From contig QVOM02000034.1 in the NCBI GenBank assembly GCA_003586115.2, positions 109,345,610 through 109,409,609 on the forward strand: a stretch of DNA of 64,000 nt, written 5' to 3'. Under the pieces are notes generated by a model. It saw only the letters and a list, made by a program, of their open reading frames with translations, was not told the DNA's origin and did not search any database. Positions 13,701-26,507 of this stretch are shown one piece after another (within the stretch, counting starts at the first letter, position 1; the number at the start of each line of letters is the position of its first letter). Made by a program: the position numbers and the translations under genes. The stretch is from Salvator merianae (Eukaryota > Chordata > Lepidosauria > Squamata > Teiidae).

Positions 13701-16700
13701 TACTAATGCCAATTTTAAAATTAAAATGGAAACTTGGGTGGCATGGGTTTGTAATTAATAGTATCATATTCTGTTTTCAGTAATACTTTCTAAGATACTC
13801 AAAACAGATCTTATTTTTTAAAAAACAGGGTTACTGAACTATCTGATGAAAATAAAATGTCTGCCAGCAATCTTGGCATTATATTTGGCCCAACTCTGAT
13901 CAGGCCACGTCAGACAGATGCTACGCTTTCTCTCTCTTCGCTTGTGGACTATCCATATCAAGCCCGGGTAGTGGAACTGTTCATTACCTATTATGAGAAG
14001 ATCTTTGATATTTCACTGCAGCCTCTATCAGCTGTATCTCAGTCAGAAGAAAATGCTTCTGGTGCTAAGAACATGTTAACAGGGGAAGAAAATGAACCAC
14101 ACCAGCAAAGAAAAGTGCTATCTTGTGCTGTTACAAAAGACGTAAGTCCTTATTGAGGAACAAATGCTTCTCATTCTCTGCTTGTTTTGTAATGTTCTAC
14201 TCACAACACATTTTTGACACAGACTTAACATCACATCTTGCTCTTACTGATAGAACATCCAGTTAGCCCAAAATGAGAAGAAAGATACAGAAACAGGTGT
14301 ATCATTTGAAGAACCAGATGATAGCAAGGACAGAGGTTCCGATGCCCAAGTGAAAGGTTAGTGTCTCTGCGTTTAATACAATAGATGAATGAAGAAGAAC
14401 TTTTTTTTAAGATGCTCATTGCATGTCATGCTTCACTGTGTTTCATTTCCTCTGGAATTAAGAAAAGAGAATCAAAATACTTTGGCCTTAAGGATTGTTG
14501 TCACAGGAAGCTTGCTTGATGCGTTTGAGCTGCTGACATTTTTAACATGCTCTTCTATTTGTTTGTAGAATGGAACTGCCAGTTTGGACCTAAGCAGAGT
14601 CTTGGCAGAAGAAGTTCTCCCTCAGAACTCCCGTCTACCTTAGCTCCAGAGTACAATAACGTACCTACAAAAGAACATGGTCAGTTACATTAAACAGTTA
14701 TTTTTATACTGTCAGCCACATGTGTGTTTCAGATTCCAATTAAATTCAGAATGCCTACTTTCGGAACATGCTCTCAGTGAAAAGAGGTCAATTCTTAATC
14801 GCTATATACAGCATGTTCACAGATACATATTTTAAGTCTGATAACTGCCGGAACGTATCACTGTCATTTAAAAATGGCTTATGAACCTTTAGCAAAAGAT
14901 GCGTCTGAGGTATTGCCTGTGTTCTGATTATCAAAACTAGCAGGAGAATAAATATCCTTGAGTCCACAGGGACAGAGCTCATCTCTTCTCTCACAGAGAG
15001 AAGTGAACTAGGAAGCTGTAATTAACCATAGCTTCCTACTATATCAGAATTAGGAAACTATTGTTGAAGGATTCTGTACAAGGTGGAGGATGAAGCCACC
15101 TTTCTGTAGTTCAGCTTTTAGTAGCGGTACTTAGTAGTACGGGAAATAGTGCTGTGTTTTCCTGTTTCCTTTCCTATTCATGTAAAGGAAGAACAAAGTA
15201 GTTGCATATGGATACATTATGCCCATCCACTGTTCTATGTGAACTACTGAAATTGCAAGAATTCATAGTAATTCATAGATTTAGGTGAAATAATTCTTCA
15301 AAATATACCTGTACCGTTGCTGATGAAAAGTAGCTAATTATGAAGTGTACATCACATAATATTACACAGATTAACACAGATAAAGCCTTCCAAGTATCCA
15401 AGTAACCTCTTTCCTTAGTTGTGTCACAACTAAAATAATATAGATAGTCAAGCGAGCAGTCGGAAATATCTTGCTCACTGTTTTCCATTTATTTCAGATA
15501 AGTACTATATTTTGCACCATATAAGATGCACCTATATTTTGCCAAGGAATATGTAGGAAAGATAAATTTAAAAAATAGGAGACAGGGTGATTTTAGGAGA
15601 AATTGTTTTGGAAAAAAATAAGTGTCTTGTATGGCAAAAATACAGCAATAGAAGGAACTGGGACAAAAGCTCAAAGCAGTTCTGTCAACTAATGCACGTT
15701 CTTGCATTTGCTGACCAGAAATACTATAACTTCTTCTTTTGTTCCGTGAGTGTGTAAGGGCTACAGTGCTTACTTCGGGCTTTCCTTTCCCAAATGAGTC
15801 ATTTAGCTCTTCCCAGGCAGGTTTATTATAATTACTTGATTACTCACATAATGAAGTCCTTGAAGAACTATAATTTTTTTTTAAGCTATTGTCAAGGACT
15901 TCAGATTGCTGTTTCCTCTGCAGCTTATTCATTCATTTACATACCACCCTGTCACTTCACATTGCACAGGGAGCTGCTCAGAATTCAGAACACTTTTTTA
16001 AGCCATGTTTTTATTATAATGTATATAGGAGTATTATGCTTTGGTTTCAAGTCCAAACCTAGTAGAATTATGTCAATTCTGTTAAGTCCTTGATCTACAC
16101 TTGCACATCTTATCATATGACAACAGCTGTTGGTTATATTTAAATGGTACATTCCAGCAATTTAGAAAAATTAGTCAACCGTACAATAATACTTTACATT
16201 CCAGTGAGGGAACCAAATGGAATGAATCAGGATCTTTAATGAGAAGATCTTGTCTTAAGGGTCATGTCTTCACTCACAGAATGTATGCAGGTGATTTCTT
16301 TCCCTCCTACAATACATTCAAGAAGGAAGACATGTTGAAATGAGTGGGACCAAGTTGAAAGAATTAGATTCCAAAGTAGGAAACAATTGAAAAACTAGTC
16401 TTTGAAGCATTCATTTGTATGACCGTCACGACACACAAAAAAACGCTGTTAAGTGTCATTCGAAGTACATAAATGTAAGAACTTCTGTGGTGCCATGATT
16501 TTGATTTTTCCACACATACTGTGGCTATCTTAAGTGTCAATTCTTTCTGATTTTCTGTATACTTTGTCTAAAATGTTGTTCTGAGCTATTATGGAAGCTC
16601 CTGAGGCATTTTACATAAGTCCTGGGAAGTTATTGAACCTGTAGGGTTTAAAGTGGTTAAAGGAGTCCCAAGAAAGTTGTTTTTATTTAAATGGTGAAAA

Positions 16701-18457
16701 TGTAAATTACATGCTTATAAATTACCATTCAAAATAAATTGGTGGATGAGGAATAATTGGCATTAACTGAGCCTATAGTTCTATTAATAAAATACACAAA
16801 TAAATGGCATTCATTCAGAGAAGTTTTCTAGGCTTCAACAAGTGCAGGTTGTAGCACTTGCAAAGAGATACCTTTTGTTTACCCCAAAGCAGTGCTAATC
16901 TGATGACTCACGCTGGCACTGATGATCTGAGCTGTTGCAAATGCTTACAGATTTGCCTCAGCAAAAATGGCCATCCATGGAGACCCCAGCTCTTACTCAA
17001 GCTCTCTCTTACCCTGCTGTGCCTAGCTATATTCTTGCCCACAAGTCCACTTGGTAGCAGGATCCACTGAGCTTCTGGATATTACCTGTAGCAACTCTGG
17101 AGAGAAGGGATGAGGACCTGAACACTGGAGCTTAAGGGTGTTTAACGTTACAAGATTATAGCATCACCTGCCTCTCTGCAGTGCTTTTTATGCACACTGC
17201 GTCATGTACAATGCACTACAGGAATTTATGCATGGTATTCCTTATGTCAAGCAGTATGATGCAATGACACTGTATTCAGAAGTTACAATACTTAATTACT
17301 TTTAGAATTTCCCTTTTGGCAGTGATATTTGAAAAATGACTGTAGTGTTGCAGACCTCTTCTTTCAGGAGATATTTAAAATATTTAAATCTGGCAACATA
17401 AATATCAATCAATCAATAGTCTGAAGTAAATATAGTCTTCAACTAACTTCGTGTATCACAACTGAAAACAAAGCACAAGCATGCTCCCTGAGAGGTATGT
17501 CCTAATGTGCACGTTTATTTTCAATGAAAAAAACTGACAATCGCATCCAATCTGTTTTCTTTCCTAGGCAATGGTGTGGCTCCAGTTTCAGTCCAAGACA
17601 ATGAGCAGTCTTTCCCTCAGACCGGCGTCTGTGTTAAAGGCAGTCACTTACTAAGAGCCAATCGGCAAATAACCAAAGTTCAGTTACGCTCTCAAAGGAC
17701 AAAGCCAGTTGTTCGTCCTGTGAGTTTACCTCTAGGTCAAATGCTTCCTCCCTGTGTTTTGAATGAGAAAAACTCCCGAAACGCTGGTCTCAGTACAGAA
17801 AAAAATGGCCGAAGTCCTGTTATCGAAGAAGTTCCTGAGGCACAGTCGCTTCCAGTTGTTACTGCTGGCTGTAGACTTTCTTGTTATGATCCACAGACTT
17901 TGAAAAAAACTTGGGACAAACAATATAAGCAGTATGATATGACTGCAAAGACAGCAATGATTGTCACTAATATACCCCAGGAAATCCGAACACAGGAGTC
18001 AGTAAGCTCATGTGCCTTACCAGTATCTAATAACTCGGTTAACAGTTCAGTAAATGCCATACTTCCCAATAAGCCATATACAGTAACAGTCAGGGCAGCA
18101 AGGACATCAGTAGAAGGCCATTCCCCAGACTCTAATCCTCTTGCTGCTTTCAGAACACCAAGAACTCTGCAACCACCACCAGGAACCTTTTACAAACCAC
18201 CCTCTAACAATAAGACCAGACAGAGTTATGAGTCTTCTGCACCCAAAGCCTGTGCGGCGTTAATCAAAGAAGAGATTCCGCAGTTGGCAGCAAACCCGGG
18301 ACTTTTGCAGGGGCCCTTGGGCTCCTCTAGTCAGGACGCAAAGCAAGACAAAGCCAGTTCTGAAACAGTTTCCCCTACAGACTTGAAGCCCCCTTATCAG
18401 AGATTAAGGCCAAAGCGGATGCAAGAACTGGAACATAGAGAAGCTCACTTTGTATAG
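4617..18457 (+). CDS. ARHGAP29: ARHGAP29 (PARG1), 3' part of gene, 11 coding exons
   Basis: Rho GTPase-activating protein that stimulates GTP hydrolysis, preferentially on RhoA; in known biology it acts below Rap1/RASIP1/RADIL in endothelium and in craniofacial epithelium. Coding exons: 4617-4780, 5977-6105, 6254-6352, 8502-8665, 10537-10725, 10811-10948, 12997-13229, 13829-14141, 14254-14356, 14569-14679, 17568-18457. All have AG/GT borders and the reading phase carries through every junction, giving about 843 residues. The order is a Ser-rich linker, C1 zinc domain (HKLRKLRAPSKCRECD to IQCG), RhoGAP with arginine finger GIYRV, and a long tail ending EAHFV. The N-terminal F-BAR part lies left of the window; I found no exon in 1-4616. 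Identification is by strong family recognition and by synteny with ABCA4. Confidence 0.96.
5977..6105 (+). CDS. ARHGAP29: ARHGAP29 exon (linker)
   Basis: The acceptor is ttcttaaag and the donor is gtactg. Joined in phase 1, it reads VGRGPPPFRSWSVGNQSGG and continues to SRSVDSPSASPG. It is rich in Ser and Pro, as expected for the phosphorylatable linker, and has no stop in frame. Confidence 0.88.
6185..6215. repeat. (TGG)n microsatellite
   Basis: About ten TGG units just upstream of the 6254 exon of ARHGAP29, near where the branch point would be. Confidence 0.95.
6254..6352 (+). CDS. ARHGAP29: ARHGAP29 exon (linker)
   Basis: The acceptor is ttgcttttccag and the donor is gtaatg. It reads GDFKRRLPRTPSTGTMSSAD and continues to PPSPSDCG, phase 1 at both ends. 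A (TGG)n microsatellite lies just upstream at 6185-6215, close to the branch-point region. Confidence 0.9.
6353..8501. other. ARHGAP29 intron with a purine-rich stretch
   Basis: The part from about 7550 to 8090 is strongly A/G-rich on the + strand and supports several spurious Ser/Leu-rich open frames on the minus strand. I see no gene there. Confidence 0.6.
8502..8665 (+). CDS. ARHGAP29: ARHGAP29 exon (start of C1 domain)
   Basis: The acceptor is gtactctaag and the donor is gtaaga. It reads GLNDLASEIASSPGPFRNTI, then the first half of the C1 zinc finger: the first His (HKLRKL), CRECD and the CEE pair. The exon ends in phase 0 inside the zinc finger. Confidence 0.96.
8666..10536. other. ARHGAP29 intron
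   Basis: AT-rich intron. The segment around 9190-9310 resembles the 3' end of a reptile LINE/SINE (a gggatcccaagatgggaag block followed by an AAATAAATA tail). Nothing else is recognisable. Confidence 0.5.
10537..10725 (+). CDS. ARHGAP29: ARHGAP29 exon (end of C1, start of RhoGAP)
   Basis: The acceptor is tttgttctag and the donor is gtaaag. It supplies the remaining C1 ligands in CSLACHKKC and IQCG, then FGVEFTQAAKNAPDGIPFII, the typical N-terminal segment of the RhoGAP fold. Confidence 0.97.
10811..10948 (+). CDS. ARHGAP29: ARHGAP29 exon (RhoGAP arginine finger)
   Basis: The acceptor is tacataag and the donor is gtaagt. It reads GIYRVNGAKSRVEKLCQAFE and continues to HDISNVLKLYLRQ. The arginine of GIYRV, codon 10820-10822, is the catalytic arginine finger of RhoGAP domains; it is intact. 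Confidence 0.97.
10949..12996. other. ARHGAP29 intron
   Basis: Intron inside the RhoGAP domain, AT-rich, with no repeat or coding signal that I recognise. Confidence 0.6.
12997..13229 (+). CDS. ARHGAP29: ARHGAP29 exon (RhoGAP core)
   Basis: The acceptor is ttctctcag and the donor is gtaagg. It starts LPEPLILFRLYNEFIGLAKE, the conserved LPEPL helix of RhoGAP, and ends LQFLLGHLHR. A family insert QTSPRSKKRQS lies in the middle. The Arg codon is split across the donor. Confidence 0.97.
13829..14141 (+). CDS. ARHGAP29: ARHGAP29 exon (end of RhoGAP, start of tail)
   Basis: The acceptor is aaaaaacag and the donor is gtaagt. It reads VTELSDENKMSASNLGIIFG, then PTLIRP; the N of NLGIIFGP is the conserved RhoGAP residue. 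The domain ends near YYEKIF and the acidic, Ser-rich tail begins. Confidence 0.97.
14254..14356 (+). CDS. ARHGAP29: ARHGAP29 exon (C-terminal tail)
   Basis: The acceptor is cttactgatag and the donor is gttagt. It reads NIQLAQNEKKDTETGVSFEE and continues to DRGSDAQVK. It is hydrophilic and acidic with no domain visible. The frame joins both neighbours without a stop. Confidence 0.88.
14569..14679 (+). CDS. ARHGAP29: ARHGAP29 exon (C-terminal tail)
   Basis: The acceptor is ttgtttgtag and the donor is gtcagt. It reads EWNCQFGPKQSLGRRSSPSE and continues to NNVPTKEHG, phase 1 at both ends. The RRSSP stretch looks like a basophilic kinase or 14-3-3 type site (inference). Confidence 0.9.
14680..17567. 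other. ARHGAP29 last intron
   Basis: AT-rich intron before the large last coding exon. Its short open frames have no recognisable similarity, and no clear repeat was seen. Confidence 0.6.
17568..18457 (+). CDS. ARHGAP29: ARHGAP29 last coding exon
   Basis: The acceptor is tctttcctag; the open frame runs about 296 codons to a TAG stop at 18455-18457. The product is a long, probably disordered tail, rich in Ser, Pro and Gln, ending RMQELEHREAHFV. The hydrophobic C-terminus fits the known PDZ-binding tail of this protein, which binds PTPN13. The human protein also ends in a large last exon. Confidence 0.96.
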
Positions 18458-20570
18458 AGCCACAAAACGTTTTGGAACTCTTTCACATCTTTTCAAAGCA
18501 GCCCTAACTTCATAAAGAATTTCACCTGTGTGCCATGCTGGAATTATTTTTATATATATGCATGTACAGACTTTTTAAAAATATGAGGTGTAAAAAAAAG
18601 CTGTGAAGAACATGAGGTGTTTTTTTTTTTATTCATTTTTTTCTCAAAAGTATTTGAATTCATTCCAAATATAAAATATAGAAGGGATTCATGAGGTGTG
18701 CGCACCCCACCCCGCAATCTAATAGCATGTAATTGTACTTCCGATTACAGGTGCCAGTTTCATTAATTTTGAGGAGCAGCAATGAAAAGAGTTCGTTCTT
18801 CAGAAAAATAAATTATTAAGGCTGCAGGGTTTGAGATACAGCTACTTAATTAAAGAATAAACCAAAGCTTGAAGCATTTGAGAGTCTGTAACTACTCTTT
18901 CTCCAATTCTGTGCAATGAAATGGGTCTTCAGTACAATGGATACTGGTCAACATGGCTTTTGTATGTCACATATAAATATATATGTATGTTTTATATGCG
19001 TATTTTTTTGGCAGTTTGTGTTATTACTTAAAACCTATTTGTACAGAAATAATGGTGCATTGAGCTTTACTATAAAATATTTAAAAACTTTTTTTTTCAT
19101 TCAGTTATCAAATTGTTAAAATGCACAAAAGCTAGCTGGCTTAGTCGCCTTTCAGTTTTTGTATTTTTTTTTAATCTTGTGGAGCCATTCTTTATAACCT
19201 AGCATTTTCTTCTTTGCTGTAGAAAATGCTTGTTGTAAATAAAGGATATAGGCTGAACCGTGGTGAAATAAGTAAAAATAACCAAAAAGCCAGCACTTGG
19301 TAGGTGCATTGGAAGTTTTTTCACTTTGTATCCAATTGTGTTTATATGTACACTATTTGCTTTGAAAAATATATTAACATGTTAACATTTCACTGCCTGG
19401 ATGTGTTCTATAGTGGCTTTTCTTTAAAGAAAAAAAATAGAATCAATTAGAATCACTTGCACTTTAAAGTACAGTGTATTTTTCACAGTATCCTTGAAAA
19501 ATATTGTGCATTGAGAATATTTTGCTGGTATTAAATTTTGAGTAAGTTTTAAAGGAAATAGAAGAGAATGGTGGAGACAGCATGTTTTGAAATGGAAAGC
19601 AGAGGGTGCAGTATTAAGTGAGCATAAAGCCTTGAATTTAAATCTTGGAGCGGGAAACCTTCTCTCACTGCTTAAACTTTCTAGCTTGTGTTTACCTTAA
19701 AAAAACCCTTCGTTGTTGTAGAAGTCAGAGCATGTGGTCAACTTGTTCTTTATTTATTTGATAGAACAAATCCTTACTAAATCGTCAAATTGAAATGATT
19801 TCAACATTGGACATGGCAACCTAATTTCTAGCAGCAGGATATGGAAGGGCTGAAGATTTTTTGACAACCTGATTGTACTCTTTGGCCAGAGGGAATATGA
19901 TATGATTGCTGTGGCCTGATTATTCAAATAGAGACCACTGAAGTTGTTCCTCGTAGCATTTTTGTGCTGCCAGTAATGGCGCTGTTACCTGTCAGCCTCT
20001 GAGCAGGAATTTAAGACTGTGCACTGAGTAGAGATTCAAGCACCCTGCATTGTCAGCGAAGTGCAGAATGTCCTCTGCTCTGCTCTGCTCTGCTGAGATC
20101 ACCATCAGTTTTAAACATGACGTTCGGCCAAAAGAAGGTTGTTTCCATTTGTGTGTGTGTGTGTGTGTGTTTGTGTGCGCGCTTTTAAATGCAGTCCAAG
20201 TGATAGCTTTCTTTTGCAGAGGTTCACAGTGGGGCAAGCTGCTCACCCTGTTATCGCTAAAGCTCATTTCTAAAGCAGTTTTGGAGTGGCAAGAAGCGAA
20301 GTACTGCATCTCCCTGCAAAGAACTTCAGAGGAGAGCCTCTGTCCTTTTATGTCGTTTGTGAAGGGTCCTAACAGAGCAGGTGGGCGGTCTGGTCTGTAA
20401 AGGAAATGTGAGCACTACCCCACCACACCCAGAGGCTCTGGTCTTGAGTCCACTTTGTCTTTTTCCATCACACACGTTTCTATTCAGGGTTGAGTACTGT
20501 GTGCGCCATCCGTTACGCTCAATAAAATCGTCTTCCATATGGCTTTGAATAAAATTTCTGTCTTAATCGT
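18458..20570 (+). other. ARHGAP29: ARHGAP29 3' UTR with alternative poly(A) signals
   Basis: AT-rich untranslated sequence follows the stop codon. AATAAA hexamers are seen at 19238-19243 and, further on, at 20521-20526 and 20548-20553. The first would give a 3' UTR of about 0.8 kb and the last pair about 2.1 kb. Which one is used cannot be decided from sequence. A (GT)n tract lies inside at 20150-20182. Confidence 0.6.
20150..20182. repeat. (GT)n microsatellite
   Basis: GT run with one TT interruption, ending in GCGCGC, within the putative distal 3' UTR of ARHGAP29. Confidence 0.92.
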
Positions 20571-23257
20571 CTCATCTACCTTAGGCTACCTATTCTACTC
20601 TGATTTCACTTAGTTTTGTTACCCACTACTCTTATCACTCCCAGTGAGCTCCAGCAACAGCTGAGTCATAAACCTCCTTCAGTCCCATTTCATGCTTTAA
20701 AGATGAGGAAGGGGAAACAAACTGGCACATGACACCACCAATGTGGTACCATGCATAGAGCAAAAAAGGGACAGAAACTACTGAGCTACGTTTAATTTGT
20801 GGTTTTCTGAGTTTTGTATTGTTGAATTTAAGTATGGGGAGGGGGGAGAACACAGCATATAGTTTTATCTTCTTATCTATCCAAACAAATTATCAGTGTG
20901 GTCCCTTTAAGACTGAGCACCTTTCTGCATTTACTTTGCCTTGTTACACAGGCCAGCAAGGCCCTCTGGTCCAGAACATGACAAAAACATGGTCTGGAAC
21001 AGTGCCGTCTGCATGATTGCCCTGGTCTGGACCAGCCCTCACACTAGCCCCAAAGCTCACACAAGCTGCAAGGCCACCTCTGAGGGCTCCAAAAGGCTAG
21101 GGACGAAGGTTCTGAGCCTCGGAACCAGCAGGGGACCCATTTTGGCAGCACACTTTCATTATCCACCAAAACGGGTCCTCCAGTAGTCCAGGAATGAAGG
21201 TGTGTCTTCTGTATGCCTCCATGATCCAGATTGCCCTCTCTGGTACATCTGTTTAATCCTCAAAAGTCTTTTGATCTAGATCATGCTCTGTCTAAAGCAG
21301 GCAGAATGTACCAGCAGTGGGTGGGGCCTTCTCTGCTCCATATTAACATGTGCACAAATGAAGCCCAGAAGAGAACTACAAGGACTCTTATTCCAGAACA
21401 AAAAAAGCAAGATCTAATTGCCAGTTAGTGTACTACTGTCTCCAGTAGGCTGGACACCATTTATATTGGTTTGAAGAGAGAGATTTTTCTTTCCTTTCTT
21501 CTATTCTTTCATAATCTAAAGCAGGCTTAAATTAAAACACAGCATAATAAAAAATGGGAAAGTGGACAAAACAAATAAAACCCAACCTCTGAAGCCGACA
21601 CAAAAACTTTGAAGAAAAGATGAATGCCCTGTATGATCAAATGCCATGTGAGCACAGGAGTGGCTGTTAAGTGAACTCTCAAATGAGATTTTTCATGTAT
21701 CCATTTTAATGAATAAAAAAATGTAATTCTAGCCTTTTTTCCTGCTGCTAGGAAAGAAGGAAAAATGGAGAAAGAAAATGGTTGATGGTTGGAGGAGAAC
21801 TCCAATAGAATTAGAAGAAGGCTGTTAAATTTCTGGTATCTTCCTGGGTACTTGTCTGCCTCCACACCCTCTCCTGGGGAAGGAAGAAAACAAATGAACT
21901 AACAGAATGAACTCAAGCTGCACCTGCTCCACTTACTTACTTGAATTTAAAGCAGGTGGCACTTACACAATGGAACACACCGTTGAGGCCATTTCTTGTA
22001 CCTCCTTCAGCCTTGTTGTTAAAGTAGAGACGGTTTCTTTCACTGCAGCAATATCTCTTGTGAAAGATTTGGAATGAATCTTTCCAGTCTTGGACCAAAG
22101 AGGCTTTGAGTGCCTCTAATTTGGTGTGCCAGTCCAACTCTTTCAGCAATAAAACCGTGTCTCCTCCCTCTCTATTTTTGTGGGTATGGTACTGTGTGGC
22201 TGCCATTTTGGACAAGCAAATCTCTGTACCACCAGAGCTTTTCTGCTTCTTTTTTTTCAAATTTCTGGCTGTGTTAGTAGTAAAAAACCCTCCAGTTAAA
22301 GAGAGGAGGGTATAAAATATAGACTGTAGCAGGAATGAGTGTCTTGCCCATGAATTTAGAGGCTATTGAGGTATTTTTTAGAGTCGCAAGGGCAGAGCGG
22401 TGGCTTAAGACAACATGTCTCGCATCCGGCGCATGCACCTCTACCAGGTCCTGTTTTGTCAGATTGCTGTGAGAAAGAAATGACTGCTGCTAAAAAGGAA
22501 GAACGAAAGCCATCAATCAGCTTTTGATCACAGGGAAAGTTTCTCCCCTTTTACCAACAATCACTGATGTTGAAAGGGAAGAAAACAACTTATTATCAGT
22601 TGTTGAGGCAGAAAAATTGTTTTTTTCTCTTTCAGCCATACTGAAAATGTGGGGATGAAAGGCAGTCCTTTCTGGCGGCAAAGACAACAGAGGAACTGGC
22701 CTTTGGGAAATCTGTAAGACTCTGTCCCCATTGTTCCCTATGGCTAGAACAAATGGATGTTAACAGAACACTTGGAACATTTGGAGACCTTGGGCATTTT
22801 GTTCCAAGCAGGAACAAAACTCAAAAAGTGTCCTGTGCATACCCCTAGTGCTACACATTTCTTGAGCCAGGGTTTCTGTGCTAGATGGTCAAAGTGGAGA
22901 GTCAGCCACAACATCCAATAGTTCAGATTCTCAGTTCACTCTCCCTTTATTTTCCATATATGTCACAGTAATGGCAGATGTGCACATTCCACTGTGTTCA
23001 CTGGGATCAGTTTTTGTATCAGTTTGTAGAGAGTGCAGCCCTACAGTGTTTCAAATATCCTTAGGCCTAAATTTTCTGAGCCCCTTTTTGCTCTCTTGCC
23101 CTTCAGTCCACCAGCCACCCTGGCATGGACACACCATACGACACTGTGTCCTGCCCTCTAAACCTTCTTGCAGTGTAAGCAGGGAATAAGTATTAATGGA
23201 TACTCAGCCACTGCATTCATAGTCTAGCCAGATGGCTTCCATGCAAAACAGAAGAGT

Positions 23258-23356
23258 TAACCAAAGTTTATACAGCAGGTCAACAAAACCTAACCAAAGT
23301 TTATGCAGTATGTCAATAAAACCTAACCAAAGTTTATGCAGTATGTCAACAAAAAC
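23258..23356. repeat. 33-bp minisatellite, three copies
   Basis: The unit taaccaaagtttatgcagta plus 13 bases occurs three times head to tail with few differences, in intergenic sequence. Confidence 0.9.
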
Positions 23357-23396
23357 TAACCCAAATCCATTCTTCTAGTAAAGCTTTTAGACTAAT

Positions 23397-23762
23397 GATC
23401 CTGTTCTACAGTGGAACAGACCCCACAAGCATGGCAACCATCCGCACTGTGGGGCCTTGGAATAGGCCAGCAACAGGATACCAGCATTTGCAGAGAAATT
23501 CTAGCTGCCGCCATGGCAACCAGGAATTGCACAACAGTGCACCCTCAGCTGCACCACTCTGTGTTCACACCTGGAAGAGAGTACAGATACAGTGTAGTCC
23601 AGATGCTCCCAGTCCAGCTGTGGAGCATGATTTTGTGCTCCACAGCAAATAATGATTGGGAGCAGCCGTAGTCTGCTCCTGTTCACCAGGGCATCTGTGC
23701 AGTGCGGATATACTTCACTAGAGAATGTCCAACGCTCACTAGCGTAAAGTGCAAAAAGTCCC
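23397..23762. mobile_element. MITE, ~400-bp family A (copy 1)
   Basis: Shares blocks with copies at 27142, 33552, 36972 and 60838: ccatggcaac, gattgggagcagc with an inverted ctgctcc, and an end whose complement is a GGGNCTNTTNGCACTT inverted terminus. No transposase is present. The ends of this copy are diverged and approximate. Confidence 0.65.
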
Positions 23763-26507
23763 TAGAAGTCTGTTCCTGCACTTTCAGTATAATTCAGCCA
23801 GTAAACTACAGCTCTGATTACATTTATAGGTGGGAATAAAGTCTTTAAATAAAATGAAACAGGTGAGAAATAGACAAAACAGCCATATTTTGGAATCTAG
23901 ATTTGAGGAGACAGCCGCTGAAGAAGCTTCTGAGTCATGTGATTTGCAACTTATTTATCTGTGAATTTTCCTCTGTCATGTGCAGGCGGGCTTTGTTATT
24001 CTCTGTTCTTTTAATAATCCTTTTCTACCTCATCTGCAAAGCTCCCTTGCCTCGTAATCTTAAGCTTGTTGACCTTATGCTACAGAAACTCTATTACCTC
24101 TCAGTCATGCTCCTCGAACGAGAGATGTTATCGTAACTGCCATGCCATTTTAACGTTGCCACAAGGCTGCAAGCTTTGGGAATATGGGAACCAGTTTGTG
24201 TTTGTATCTTGCACGAAGTATTGTTGGCACTCTAAGCTGTTGCTGTCAGATTTGCATGGTAATTACATTCTCAGTACTTAGACTGAACTCAGCAAGCACC
24301 TCTGAGGCTTTGGCAGAATACTGGCTTCCATAACTTCCTGACCTAATTAGTCATGACAAGTATTTGTTGTGGGGGTTGTTTTGTTTGGTTTTTTTAGGAC
24401 TCCAGAAGCCATAGCCCTGAACAATGTTTATCTCAAGTACCACATTAATTTAAATCTGTATATGAAGTCCTAACTCTTTCCAGCATACCTGCTGGTCAGT
24501 GGTTGCATTTAATGCAATGGTGCTTAAACGCTAAAAACACGCCTGCCCCACATCGAGTCAGGGATTAAAACAATCTCCTTACAACTGAACTGTATTTTGT
24601 AACTGCTCACTGTTCCTGAGGCATTCCTCGGGAGTTATGGTGGACTTCCTTTCAAAACTCCATTCAGTCCTCACAGCAGTGCAATGCCTTTGATGGTGAC
24701 ATCTCATTACAGATGAGGTAAGCTAAATATGTGTTTGCTGTTATTCTTAGTTGGTGTGGTCTTTTGCTCTTTTTCAAACCCTACTGTCCAGGAATTCCGA
24801 CATTTTCTTAATCTGATAAAAGACCAACTTGATCCATTTCAATTAAACTTTGAAGCTATAACACACATCTCTTAAATTTAGCAGGGAAACAGAGGATATT
24901 GTTAATATAAATTAAGTCACAGCATTTAGCATAAAAATGTGAATCAATTAGCACTTGTAAAAAGAGAAAATTCAGCAAATAAATCAGTAAGTCAAACTGG
25001 TAAACCAGAATGTTTCTTTGTATTCCTTTTTAGAATTTGGAGGTATAATCTGTATGTTCCATGTTTACATCTATAGGCCATTTTCTATATGAATTCCCTC
25101 AATCATACAAAGTAAATAACATATCAGGGAGATATACGAAGATTGGCTTATGATGATATATGTTGGTAGATTCCATAGTGGAAACTAACACAATAAAGCA
25201 GTCCTGCATAGCCGAACCTGGAGGTGGATTTCTTAGTCCTGAGAACATAATTTGAATATTAGAGTAAGATTTCACAATTGTGGTGCCCAGGCCAACTGGT
25301 TTGCGGTATGAAGCAAGACGTGCCATTCAAATCATCTATGACTCTCTTGATTTATTTAATAATATTTAATTTAGTCCTTCAATGGACTGCATATCTAGGC
25401 ATAATATCCTAATAGATATTACAGATGGAAAACTCACTACATCCAGAAGCAACTCCAGGTTTGAACTGGAATTGCCAACCTTTTAATGCCAACCTTTCTG
25501 CAAGAAAAGATAATGGTAGTTGTAAGTTGCTGTGTCGCAATATTGGAAAGGAAAGGAAACTGATTGTTCAGACCAAGCTGTGCAGTTTATTTGGCAATGA
25601 TAGGAAAGTGGTTTGCTGGGCTTTTATTGGAAAAAAAACTCTGGGGTCTGGACCTGTGTGACATTCTGATTTCCAAACCAGTTGCTCTGGAATGAACTTA
25701 TTAAAAGCGGCCCTGAAAAACTTGTCATTTACACAGAGTGGTGGAAGACTGCCTGTATTTGCTTCAGGTTGACCACAATATCAGCCCTCCCTGAACAATC
25801 CAACTTCACATGTGCCACGTTTAGCCACACATGGATTTCATAGCTGCACGGATTTTTTAAAATGGCCAACTTGTTTCCTGGGTTAAAAAAAAAATGCAGA
25901 CAGCGTCCTACTTCCTAGGTTTTGAAAACAAGAAGTCTCTCAGTTCTAATTTATGAATGTCAAAATCACTGCAAAGGCTATTTTTGACCCCCTGTCAAAA
26001 TAGGTTGCCAAACATAACCAAGTTCAAATCACTCAGCACCAGTCTTCATAACATCAGGCTTCCAACAGTATCTGCTATTAATTCCATGCCATTTTTTTCA
26101 AGGATCGCCATCAAAACAATCCATGATTTAAAGACCTTGTCTGATGGTCCATGTTTCCGGATTGTTATGTTTTTAATTCATTATCATGATAGCACTAGTG
26201 ACCAAATCTGAATGCGTAATGTGTATTAGGATCTACATCTTCAGCACTGAAGGCTGGTACTGCCATCTAGATCTAGTGAACAATATTATTGCCATAGATT
26301 CTTTTGGGACTGACTGTACACCTTGGACATAAACTGGACTGTTGTAGTCTAGACTCTTTCTGCTTACTAGTTTCAGTTGGCATGTCAGCATGTTATGATT
26401 AATGAGTTGTGCATAAACAATCCCATGGAAGGCTATATTTTATAAGTCTCTGCAGCAGAGAATGGAGAAATACTCAGATGTTGACTCTTCTGCACCTGTC
26501 TTTCTTT

